Shown: positions 1-11,125 of the stretch, piece after piece
Layout: the number at the start of each line of letters is the position of its first letter
How positions within the stretch are numbered: the first letter of the stretch is position 1
NCBI GenBank assembly: GCA_037013495.1
Contig: JAZDXN010000022.1
Coordinates: 62,001 to 126,000, forward strand
Direction of reading: 5' to 3'
Source of the DNA: Hippophae tibetana
Lineage: Eukaryota; Streptophyta; Magnoliopsida; Rosales; Elaeagnaceae
Length of the DNA stretch: 64,000 nucleotides
Notes under the pieces: generated by a model
Seen by the model: only the letters and a program-made list of their open reading frames with translations
Database searches by the model: none
What the model was told of the DNA's origin: nothing
Position numbers and translations under genes: made by a program

Positions 1-108
1 ACTTTAGGTTTTATTTATTATTTTTAACATTTTTAATAATATTTAGTAAAAACTAGTACGCGTTAATTAATTTATATGAGATTATTATATGATATTTGAT
101 TTTTATAA

Positions 109-129
109 AACCAAATTAGACATTTGGTT
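109..129 (+). repeat. A-half inverted repeat, 8-bp arms and 5-nt spacer
   Basis: The left arm AACCAAAT and the right arm ATTTGGTT are exact reverse complements around the spacer TAGAC. The element is intact in most A halves of blocks I-III, including units 1-4, 6-9, 11-14, 17-20, 23, 24, 28, 29, 31 and 32. It is lost in the GAAAATTAG subtype (units 5, 10, 16, 25, 27, 30) and in nearly all units right of 32.3 kb, which have ACAAAATTAG or AAAAAATTAG instead. No function can be assigned from sequence. Confidence 0.7.
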
Positions 130-270
130 AGTTAAATTATATTAAATTAATTTATTTTGTCTCAAATTAGTTGGTAAAAATAATGATTTTAAAAGACGAT
201 AACTTATGAAATTTTGTAATTCTAATTTATGTTTAGAAAATTATTAGATGTTGTCATAATTATAAACTAA

Positions 271-276
271 CACGTG
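271..276. other. CACGTG hexamer in half A (reference copy)
   Basis: CACGTG is a palindromic G-box/E-box core. It occurs in the A-specific block, in the context TAACACGTGAAAT, in roughly a third of units, all left of 32 kb (for example units 1, 3, 4, 6, 8, 9, 11-13, 16-19, 22-24, 28, 29 and 31). Other units have TACGTG, TATGTG, TAGGTG or TACATG at this place. I record it as a sequence variant and do not claim a regulatory site. Confidence 0.4.
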
Positions 277-431
277 AAATATTTTTTCGATAATAAAAAC
301 TAAATATGCATAAATAATCATACAGTGTTGCTTGATATAGGTTTAAAAATTATTTTCATAATTTAAATAATTTAATCGCATATTGCACCATCATCTAATA
401 TTAAGATTTATGAATAATATTTAACCGTTAA

Positions 432-487
432 TTAGTAAATAATTATTTTATTTAATCTAATATATATATTTATAGTTTTTACTTGTG
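432..487 (+). repeat. Strongly conserved 56-bp island, copy in half A
   Basis: The segment begins TTAGTAAATAATTATTTTAT, continues through TAATCTAATATATATATTT and ends ACTTGTG. Half B carries the same 56 bp at 963-1018 with only four substitutions and no indel. This is far closer than the rest of the A/B alignment, which needs several indels. The island recurs in nearly unchanged form in almost every unit of the window. Confidence 0.85.
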
Positions 488-519
488 TGATTTGTTTAAT
501 TTATTTCTTATAAAGGAAA

Positions 520-1051
520 TGTTTTATGTGTTTAGTATTTTTAATAACATTTAGTATAAACTAGTACGTATTAGTTTATTTATTGTTAGATTATTATATC
601 ATATTTCATTTTTATCAAACAAAATAAGACATTTTGTTAGTTAAATAACACTAAACTAATTTATTTTGACCCGAATTAGTTGGGAAAACTAATGAATTTG
701 TCTTATATTAACTTTTATATATATAAGTGTTTTGTAGTGAGATAATTTATGAAATTTATAATCCTTATTTGTATTTTTAGAATTATTATACTTAATACTA
801 ATTATAAAGTCAATAAATCTAATAAATAGGTTTAAATTTTGTTTTGCATAATTTAATTGTATATTGTACCATCATGTCTACAATCTACTTCTATTTAAAT
901 TTTGATTTTTTAATTTCATCTAATTTTAAGATACATGTGTTTGTATGATATTTCACCCTCAATTGGTAAATAATTATTTCATTTAATCTAATATATATAT
1001 TTATAGCTTTTACTTATGTTTTAATTATTTTAATTATGTCATACAGGAAAA
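520..1051 (+). repeat. Half-unit B of the satellite dimer (reference copy, unit 1)
   Basis: Half B aligns with half A over most of its length, for example CATTTTTAATAACATTTAGT, then ACTAGTACG at 560. Distances between ACTAGTACG markers are 508 bp from A to B and 543 bp from B to the next A. Half B has two blocks missing from A. One is an AT-alternating block plus GTGTTTTGTAGTGAGATAA at about 707-747. The other is GTCTACAATCT followed by a T-rich run at about 876-920. It lacks the A-specific block. A and B are therefore ancient duplicates that diverged by substitutions and reciprocal indels, and then amplified together as a dimer. Confidence 0.93.
963..1018 (+). repeat. Strongly conserved 56-bp island, copy in half B
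   Basis: This is the half-B counterpart of 432-487. It begins TTGGTAAATAATTATTTCAT and ends ACTTATG. The four A/B differences (A/G, T/C, T/C and G/A) are all transitions. The core TAATCTAATATATATATTT is shared by both halves; a few units alter it, for example TAATGTAATATA in units 5, 10, 16 and 22. Confidence 0.85.
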
Positions 1052-2811
1052 ACTTTAGGTTTTATTTATTATTTTTAACATTTTTAATAATATTTAGTAC
1101 AAACTAGTACGCGTTAAGTAATTTATAAGAGATTATTATATGATATTTCATTTTTATAAAACCAAATTAGACATTTGGTTAGTTAAATTATATTAAATTA
1201 AATTATTTTGTCTCAAATTAGTTGGTAAAAATAATGATTTTGAAAGAAGATAACTTATGAAATTTTGTTTTTTTAATTTATGTTTGGAAAATTATTAGAT
1301 GTTGTCCTAATTATAAAGTAATAGGTGAAATATTTTTTCGATAATAAAAGCTAAATATGCATAAATAATCATACAGTGTTGCTTGATATAGGTTTAAAAA
1401 TTATTTTAATAATTTAAATAATTTAATCGCATATTGCACCACCATCTAATATTAAGATTTATAAATGATATTTAACCGTTAATTAGTAAATAATTATTTT
1501 ATTTAATCTAATATATATATTTATAGTTTTTACTTGTGTCATTTTTTTAATTTATTTCGTATAAAGGAAATGTTTTATGTGTTTAGCATTTTTAATAACA
1601 TTTAGTATAAACTAGTACGTATTAGTTTATTTATTTGAGATTATTATATCATATTTCATTTATATCAAACAAAATAAGACATTTTGTTAGTTAAATAACA
1701 CTAAACTAATTTATTTTGACCACAATTAGTTGGGAAAACTATGATTTTGTGTTATATTAACTTTTATATATATAAGTGTTTTGTAGTGAGATAATTTATG
1801 AAATTTTATAATCCTTATTTGTATTTTTAGAATTATTAGACTTAATACTAATTATAAAGTCAATAAATCTAATAAATAGGTTTAAATTTTGTTTTGCGTA
1901 ATTTAATTGTATATTGTACCATCATGTCTACAATCTCCTTCTTTTTAAATTTTGATTTTTTAATTTCATCTAATATTAAGATACATGTGGGATGTATGAT
2001 ATTTCACCCTCAATTGGTAAATAATTATTTCATTTAATCTAATATATATATTTATAGCTTTTACTTATGTTTTAATTATTTTAATTATGTCATACAGGAA
2101 AAACTTTAGGTTTTATTTATTATTTTTAACATTTTTAATAATATTTAGTACAAACTAGTACGCGTTAATTAATTTATATGAGATTATTATATGATATTTG
2201 ATTTTTATAAAACCAAATTAGACATTTGGTTAGTTAAATTATATTAAATTAAATTATTTTGTCTCAAATTAGTTGGTAAAAATAATGATTTTAAAAGACG
2301 ATAACTTATGAAATTTTGGAATTCTAATTTATGTTTAGAAAATTATTAGATGTTGTCATAATTATAAACTAACACGTGAAATATTTTTTCGATAATAAAA
2401 ACTAAATATGCCTAAATAATCATATAGTGTTGCTTGATATAGGTTTAAAAATTATTTTCATAATTTAAATAATTTAATCGCATATTACACCATCATCTAA
2501 TATTAAGATTTGTGAATGATATTTAACCGTTAATTAGTAAATAATTATTTTATTTAATCTAATATATATATTTATAGTTTTTACTTGTGTCATTTTATTA
2601 AATTATTTCGTATAAAGGAAATATTTTATGTTTTTAGCATTTTTAATAACATTTAGTATAAACTAGTACGTATTAGTTTATTTATTTGAGATTATTATAT
2701 TATATTTCATTTTTATCAAACAAAATAAGACATTTTGTTAGTTAAATTATACTAAACTAATTTATTTTGACCCGAACTAGTTGGGAAAACTAATGATTTT
2801 GTCTTATATTA

Positions 2812-2829
2812 ACTTATATATATATAAGT
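2812..2829. repeat. B-half 18-bp perfect palindrome (reference copy, unit 3)
   Basis: The sequence ACTTATATATATATAAGT equals its own reverse complement. It lies in the block found only in half B and recurs once per unit at the same place in many units, for example near 8072, 13332 and 19647. Other subtypes break the dyad. Unit 1-type copies read ACTTTTATATATATAAGTG, and many block IV copies read ACTTATATATATATTAGT. Cruciform or protein-dimer binding is only a possibility. Confidence 0.7.
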
Positions 2830-5800
2830 ATTTTGTAGTGAGATAATTTATGAAATTTATAATCCTTATTTATATTTTTAGAATTATTAGACTTAATACT
2901 AATTATAAAGTCCATAAATCTAATAAATAGGTTTAAATTTTGTTTTGCATAATTTAATTGTATATTGTACCATCATGTCTACAATCTCCTTCTATTTAAA
3001 TTTTGATTTTTTAATTTCATCTAATATTAAGATACATGTGGTATGTATGATATTTCACCCTCAATTGGTAAATAATTATTTCATTTAATCTAATATATAT
3101 ATTTATAGCTTTTACTTATGTTTTAATTATTTTAATTATGTCATACAGGAAAAACTTTAGGTTTTATTTATTGTTTTTAACATTTTTAATAATATTTAGT
3201 ACAAACTAGTACGCGTTAATTAATTTATAAGAGATTATTATATGATATTTCATTTTTATAAAACCAAATTAGACATTTGGTTAGTTAAATTATATTAAAT
3301 TAATTTATTTTGTCTCAAATTAGTTGGTAAAAATAATGATTTTGAAAGAAGATAACTTATGAAATTTTGTTTTTTTAATTTATGTTTGGAAAATTATTAG
3401 ATGTTGTCATAATTATAAACTAACACGTGAAATATTTTTTCGATAATAAAAACTAAATATGCCTAAATAATCATACAGTGTTGCTTGATATAGGTTTAAA
3501 AATTATTTTCATAATTTAAATAATTTAATCGCATATTGCACCATCATCTAATATTAAGATTTATGAATAATATTTAACCGTTAATTAGTAAATAATTATT
3601 TTATTTAATCTAATATATATATTTATAGTTTTTACTTGTGTGATTTGTTTAATTTATTTCGTATAAAGGAAATGTTTTATGTGTTTAGCATTTTTAATAA
3701 CATTTAGTATAAACTAGTACGTATTAGTTTATTTATTTGAGATTATTATATCATATTTCATTTTTATCAAACAAAATAAGACATTTTGTTAGTTAAATTA
3801 CAGTAAACTAATTTATTTCTTCCCGAATTAGTTGGGAAAAATAATGATTTTTTGTTATATTAAGTTATATATATATAAGTATTTTTTAGTGAGATAATTT
3901 ATGAAATTTTATAATCCTTATTTATATTTGTAGAATAATTATACTTAATACTAATTATAAAGTCAATAAATCTAATAAATAGGTTTAAATTTTGTTTTGC
4001 ATAATTTAATTGTATATTGTACCATCATATCTACAATCTCCTTCTATTTAAATTTTGATTTTTTAATTTCATCTATTATTAAGATACATGTGGTATGTAT
4101 GATATTTCAACCTCAATTGGTAAATAATTATTTCATTTAATGTAATATATATATTTATTGCTTTTACTTATGTTTGAATTTTTTTTAATTATTTCATACA
4201 GGAAAAACTTTAGGTTTTATTTATTTATTTTTAACATTTTTAATAATATTTAGTACAAACTAGTACGCGTTAATTAATTTATAAGAGATTATTGTATGAT
4301 ATTTCATTTTTATAAAAGAAAATTAGACATTTGGATAGTTAAATTATATTAAATTAATTTATTTTGTCTCAAATTAGTTAGTAAAAATAATGATTTTAAA
4401 AGAAGATAACTTATGAAATTTTAATAGTCTAATTTATGTTTGGAAAATTATTAGATGTTGTCCTAATTATAAAGTAATATGTGAAATATTTTTTCGATAA
4501 TAAAAGCTAAATATGCATAAATAATCATACAGTGTTGCTTGATAAAGGTTTAAAAATTATTTTCATAATTTAAATAATTTAATCGCATATTGCACCATCA
4601 TCTAATATTAAGATTTATGAATAATATTTAACCGTTAATTAGTAAATAATTATTTTATTTAATCTAATATATATATTTATAGTTTTTACTTGTGTGATTT
4701 GTTTAATTTATTTCGTATAAAGGAAATGTTTTATGTGTTTAGCATTTTTAATAACATTTAGTATAAACTAGTACATATTAGTTTATTTATTTTTAGATTA
4801 TTATATCATATTTCATTTTTATCAAACAAAATAAGACATTTTGTTAGTTAAATAACACTAAACTAATTTATTTTGACCCCAATTAGTTGGGAAAACTTTG
4901 ATTTTGTGTTATATTAACTTTTATATATATAAGTGTTTTGTAGTGAGATAATTTATGAAATTTTTTAATCCTTATTTGTATTTTTAGAATTATTAGACTT
5001 AATACTAATTATAAAGTCAATAAATCTAATAAATAGGTTTAAATTTTGTTTTGCGTAATTTAATTGTATATTGTACCATCATGTCTACAATCTCCTTCTA
5101 TTTAAATTTTGATTTTTTAATTTCATCTAATATTAAGATACATGTGGTATGTATGATATTTCACCCTCAATTGGTAAATAATTATTTCATTTAATCTAAT
5201 ATATATATTTATAGCTTTTACTTATGTTTTAATTATTTTAATTATGTCATACAGGAAAAACTTTAGGTTTTATTTATTATTTTTAACATTTTTAATAATA
5301 TTTAGTAAAAACTAGTACGCGTTAATTAATTTATATGATATTATTATATGATATTTGATTTTTATAAAACCAAATTAGACATTTGGTTAGTTAAATTATA
5401 TTAAATTAATTTATTTTGTCTCAAATTAGTTGGTAAAAATAATGATTTTAAAAGACGATAACTTATGAAATTTTGTAATTCTAATTTATGTTTAGAAAAT
5501 TATTAGATGTTGTCATAATTATAAACTAACACGTGAAATATTTTTTCGATAATAAAAACTAAATATGCCTAAATAATCATATAGTGTTGCTTGATATAGG
5601 TTTAAAAATTATTTTCATAATTTAAATAATTTAATTGCATATTTCACCATCATCTAATATTAAGATTTATGAATGATATTTAACCGTTAATTAGTAAATA
5701 ATTATTTTATTTAATCTAATATATATATTTATAGTTTTTACTTGTGTCATTTTTTTAATTTATTTCGTATAAAGGAAATGTTTTATGTGTTTAGCATTTT

Positions 5801-6200
5801 TAATAACATTTAGTATAAACTAGTACGTATTAGTTTATTTATTTGAGATTATTATATCATATTTCATTTTTATCAAACAAAATAAGACATTTTGTTAGTT
5901 AAATTACAGTAAACTAATTTATTTCTTCCCGAATTAGTTGGGAAAACTAATGAATTTGTCTTATATTAACTTTTATATATATAAGTGTTTTGTAGTGAGA
6001 TAATTTATGAAATTTATAATCCTTATTTGTATTTTTAGAATTATTAGACTTAATACTAATTATAAAGTCAATAAATCTAATAAATAGGTTTAAATTTTGT
6101 TTTGCGTAATTTAATTGTATATTGTACCATCATGTCTACAATCTCCTTCTATTTAAATTTTGATTTTTTAATTTCATCTAATATTAAGATACATGTGGTA

Positions 6201-9200
6201 TGTATGATATTTCACCCTCAATTGGTAAATAATTATTTCATTTAATCTAATATATATATTTATAGCTTTTACTTATGTTTTAATTATTTTAATTATGTCA
6301 TACAGGAAAAACTTTAGGTTTTATTTATTATTTTTAACATTTTTAATAATATTTAGTACAAACTAGTACGCGTTAAGTAATTTATAAGAGATTATTATAT
6401 GATATTTCATTTTTATAAAACCAAATTAGACATTTGGTTAGTTAAATTATATTAAATTAAATTATTTTGTCTCAAATTAGTTGGTAAAAATAATGATTTT
6501 GAAAGAAGATAACTTATGAAATTTTGTTTTTTTAATTTATGTTTGGAAAATTATTAGATGTTGTCCTAATTATAAAGTAATAGGTGAAATATATTTTCGA
6601 TAATAAAAGCTAAATATGCATAAATAATCATACAGTGTTGCTTGATATAGGTTTAAAAATTATTTTAATAATTTAAATAATTTAATCGCATATTGCACCA
6701 CCATCTAATATTAAGATTTATAAATGATATTTAACCGTTAATTAGTAAATAATTATTTTATTTAATCTAATATATATATTTATAGTTTTTACTTGTGTCA
6801 TTTTTTTAATTTATTTCGTATAAAGGAAATGTTTTATGTGTTTAGCATTTTTAATAACATTTAGTATAAACTAGTACGTATTAGTTTATTTATTTGAGAT
6901 TATTATATCATATTTCATTTATATCAAACAAAATAAGACATTTTGTTAGTTAAATAACACTAAACTAATTTATTTTGACCACAATTAGTTGGGAAAACTA
7001 TGATTTTGTGTTATATTAACTTTTATATATATAAGTGTTTTGTAGTGAGATAATTTATGAAATTTTATAATCCTTATTTGTATTTTTAGAATTATTAGAC
7101 TTAATACTAATTATAAAGTCAATAAATCTAATAAATAGGTTTAAATTTTGTTTTGCGTAATTTAATTGTATATTGTACCATCATGTCTACAATCTCCTTC
7201 TTTTTAAATTTTGATTTTTTAATTTCATCTAATATTAAGATACATGTGGGATGTATGATATTTCACCCTCAATTGGTAAATAATTATTTCATTTAATCTA
7301 ATATATATATTTATAGCTTTTACTTATGTTTTAATTATTTTAATTATGTCATACAGGAAAAACTTTAGGTTTTATTTATTATTTTTAACATTTTTAATAA
7401 TATTTAGTACAAACTAGTACGCGTTAATTAATTTATATGAGATTATTATATGATATTTGATTTTTATAAAACCAAATTAGACATTTGGTTAGTTAAATTA
7501 TATTAAATTAAATTATTTTGTCTCAAATTAGTTGGTAAAAATAATGATTTTAAAAGACGATAACTTATGAAATTTTGTAATTCTAATTTATGTTTAGAAA
7601 ATTATTAGATGTTGTCATAATTATAAACTAACACGTGAAATATTTTTTCGATAATAAAAACTAAATATGCCTAAATAATCATATAGTGTTGCTTGATATA
7701 GGTTTAAAAATTATTTTCATAATTTAAATAATTTAATCGCATATTACACCATCATCTAATATTAAGATTTGTGAATGATATTTAACCGTTAATTAGTAAA
7801 TAATTATTTTATTTAATCTAATATATATATTTATAGTTTTTACTTGTGTCATTTTATTAAATTATTTCGTATAAAGGAAATATTTTATGTTTTTAGCATT
7901 TTTAATAACATTTAGTATAAACTAGTACGTATTAGTTTATTTATTTGAGATTATTATATTATATTTCATTTTTATCAAACAAAATAAGACATTTTGTTAG
8001 TTAAATTATACTAAACTAATTTATTTTGACCCGAACTAGTTGGGAAAACTAATGATTTTGTCTTATATTAACTTATATATATATAAGTATTTTGTAGTGA
8101 GATAATTTATGAAATTTATAATCCTTATTTATATTTTTAGAATTATTAGACTTAATACTAATTATAAAGTCCATAAATCTAATAAATAGGTTTAAATTTT
8201 GTTTTGCATAATTTAATTGTATATTGTACCATCATGTCTACAATCTCCTTCTATTTAAATTTTGATTATTTAATTTCATCTAATATTAAGATACATGTGG
8301 TATGTATGATATTTCACCCTCAATTGGTAAATAATTATTTCATTTAATCTAATATATATATTTATAGCTTTTACTTATGTTTTAATTATTTTAATTATGT
8401 CATACAGGAAAAACTTTAGGTTTTATTTATTGTTTTTAACATTTTTAATAATATTTAGTACAAACTAGTACGCGTTAATTAATTTATAAGAGATTATTAT
8501 ATGATATTTCATTTTTATAAAACCAAATTAGACATTTGGTTAGTTAAATTATATTAAATTAATTTATTTTGTCTCAAATTAGTTGGTAAAAATAATGATT
8601 TTGAAAGAAGATAACTTATGAAATTTTGTTTTTTTAATTTATGTTTGGAAAATTATTAGATGTTGTCATAATTATAAACTAACACGTGAAATATTTTTTC
8701 GATAATAAAAACTAAATATGCCTAAATAATCATACAGTGTTGCTTGATATAGGTTTAAAAATTATTTTCATAATTTAAATAATTTAATCGCATATTGCAC
8801 CATCATCTAATATTAAGATTTATGAATAATATTTAACCGTTAATTAGTAAATAATTATTTTATTTAATCTAATATATATATTTATAGTTTTTACTTGTGT
8901 GATTTGTTTAATTTATTTCGTATAAAGGAAATGTTTTATGTGTTTAGCATTTTTAATAACATTTAGTATAAACTAGTACGTATTAGTTTATTTATTTGAG
9001 ATTATTATATCATATTTCATTTTTATCAAACAAAATAAGACATTTTGTTAGTTAAATTACAGTAAACTAATTTATTTCTTCCCGAATTAGTTGGGAAAAA
9101 TAATGATTTTGTGTTATATTAAGTTATATATATATAAGTATTTTTTAGTGAGATAATTTATGAAATTTTATAATCCTTATTTATATTTGTAGAATAATTA

Positions 9201-11125
9201 TACTTAATACTAATTATAAAGTCAATAAATCTAATAAATAGGTTTAAATTTTGTTTTGCATAATTTAATTGTATATTGTACCATCATATCTACAATCTCC
9301 TTCTATTTAAATTTTGATTTTTTAATTTCATCTATTATTAAGATACATGTGGTATGTATGATATTTCAACCTCAATTGGTAAATAATTATTTCATTTAAT
9401 GTAATATATATATTTATTGCTTTTACTTATGTTTGAATTTTTTTTAATTATTTCATACAGGAAAAACTTTAGGTTTTATTTATTTATTTTTAACATTTTT
9501 AATAATATTTAGTACAAACTAGTACGCGTTAATTAATTTATAAGAGATTATTGTATGATATTTCATTTTTATAAAAGAAAATTAGACATTTGGATAGTTA
9601 AATTATATTAAATTAATTTATTTTGTCTCAAATTAGTTAGTAAAAATAATGATTTTAAAAGAAGATAACTTATGAAATTTTAATAGTCTAATTTATGTTT
9701 GGAAAATTATTAGATGTTGTCCTAATTATAAAGTAATATGTGAAATATTTTTTCGATAATAAAAGCTAAATATGCATAAATAATCATACAGTGTTGCTTG
9801 ATAAAGGTTTAAAAATTATTTTCATAATTTAAATAATTTAATCGCATATTGCACCATCATCTAATATTAAGATTTATGAATAATATTTAACCGTTAATTA
9901 GTAAATAATTATTTTATTTAATCTAATATATATATTTATAGTTTTTACTTGTGTGATTTGTTTAATTTATTTCGTATAAAGGAAATGTTTTATGTGTTTA
10001 GCATTTTTAATAACATTTAGTATAAACTAGTACATATTAGTTTATTTATTTTTAGATTATTATATCATATTTCATTTTTATCAAACAAAATAAGACATTT
10101 TGTTAGTTAAATAACACTAAACTAATTTATTTTGACCCCAATTAGTTGGGAAAACTTTGATTTTGTGTTATATTAACTTTTATATATATAAGTGTTTTGT
10201 AGTGAGATAATTTATGAAATTTTTTAATCCTTATTTGTATTTTTAGAATTATTAGACTTAATACTAATTATAAAGTCAATAAATCTAATAAATAGGTTTA
10301 AATTTTGTTTTGCGTAATTTAATTGTATATTGTACCATCATGTCTACAATCTCCTTCTATTTAAATTTTGATTTTTTAATTTCATCTAATATTAAGATAC
10401 ATGTGGTATGTATGATATTTCACCCTCAATTGGTAAATAATTATTTCATTTAATCTAATATATATATTTATAGCTTTTACTTATGTTTTAATTATTTTAA
10501 TTATGTCATACAGGAAAAACTTTAGGTTTTATTTATTATTTTTAACATTTTTAATAATATTTAGTAAAAACTAGTACGCGTTAATTAATTTATATGATAT
10601 TATTATATGATATTTGATTTTTATAAAACCAAATTAGACATTTGGTTAGTTAAATTATATTAAATTAATTTATTTTGTCTCAAATTAGTTGGTAAAAATA
10701 ATGATTTTAAAAGACGATAACTTATGAAATTTTGTAATTCTAATTTATGTTTAGAAAATTATTAGATGTTGTCATAATTATAAACTAACACGTGAAATAT
10801 TTTTTCGATAATAAAAACTAAATATGCCTAAATAATCATATAGTGTTGCTTGATATAGGTTTAAAAATTATTTTCATAATTTAAATAATTTAATTGCATA
10901 TTTCACCATCATCTAATATTAAGATTTATGAATGATATTTAACCGTTAATTAGTAAATAATTATTTTATTTAATCTAATATATATATTTATAGTTTTTAC
11001 TTGTGTCATTTTTTTAATTTATTTCGTATAAAGGAAATGTTTTATGTGTTTAGCATTTTTAATAACATTTAGTATAAACTAGTACGTATTAGTTTATTTA
11101 TTTGAGATTATTATATCATATTTCA
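6201..11125 (+). repeat. Higher-order repeat block I, copy 2 (partial, 4,925 bp matched)
   Basis: This is the second copy of the five-dimer group. Reading the two copies side by side I found only four clear differences: TATTTTTTCG/TATATTTTCG near 1332/6591, TTGGAATTC/TTGTAATTC near 2317/7576, GATTTTTTAA/GATTATTTAA near 3005/8264, and GATTTTTTGT/GATTTTGTGT near 3850/9109. Similarity ends in the B half of unit 11, where TTTCATTTTTATC at about 5866 becomes TTTCATTTATATC at about 11125. About 99.9% identity implies a recent amplification. Copy 2 overlaps the start of the block II repeat. Confidence 0.92.

Larger units (their letters stand above)
1..519 (+). repeat. Half-unit A of the satellite dimer (reference copy, unit 1)
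   Basis: Half A runs from the ACTTTAGG anchor to the GGAAATG that opens half B. It carries the marker ACTAGTACGCGTTAATTAA at position 52. Relative to half B it has an extra block of roughly 55 bp at about 267-327 (ACACGTGAAAT, then TTCGATAATAAA, then CAGTGTTGCTTGATA). It lacks two blocks that are present only in B. The A-specific block occurs in every complete A half in the window. Subtypes differ by linked variants, for example GTAAAAACTAG against GTACAAACTAG just before the marker, and AAGACGATAAC against AAGAAGATAAC near position 200. Confidence 0.93.
942..6200 (+). repeat. Higher-order repeat block I, copy 1 (five dimers, 5,259 bp)
   Basis: This copy holds the end of unit 1, units 2-5 and most of unit 6. 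Units within it differ clearly from one another. Unit 2 has GCGTTAAGTAATT and GTAATAGGTG, unit 3 has GACCCGAACTAG, unit 4 has TTATTTCTTCCCG, and unit 5 has ATAAAAGAAAATTAG with GACATTTGGATAG. The same order of markers recurs 5,259 bp downstream. The left limit is where unit 1 (GTGTTTGTATG) and unit 6 (GTGGTATGTATG) stop differing. The repeating element is therefore the five-dimer group, not the single dimer. Confidence 0.92.

Noticed and set aside
463..478. TATATATATTTATAG as a promoter TATA box.
   Set aside because: It is repeated in both halves of every unit with no gene downstream. Composition alone explains it.
505..520. A CENP-B-box-like string, TTCGTATAAAGGAAA (unit 1 has TTCTTATAAAGG), and also TTCGATAATAAA in half A.
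   Set aside because: Only the TTCG and one inner A fit the box. The essential CGGG part is missing in all units.
1..1051. A further internal repeat of about 170-175 bp within each half.
   Set aside because: Only loose similarity between AT-rich strings was seen, with no consistent spacing or shared marker.
1051..1065. TTTAGG in the unit anchor as a telomere-type repeat.
   Set aside because: It occurs once per dimer and never in tandem. No TTTAGGG or TTAGGG array is present.
2620..2635. Yeast-type origin consensus (TTTTATGTTTT) in some units.
   Set aside because: An 11-bp degenerate AT motif is expected often by chance in DNA this AT-rich, and it is not kept across units.
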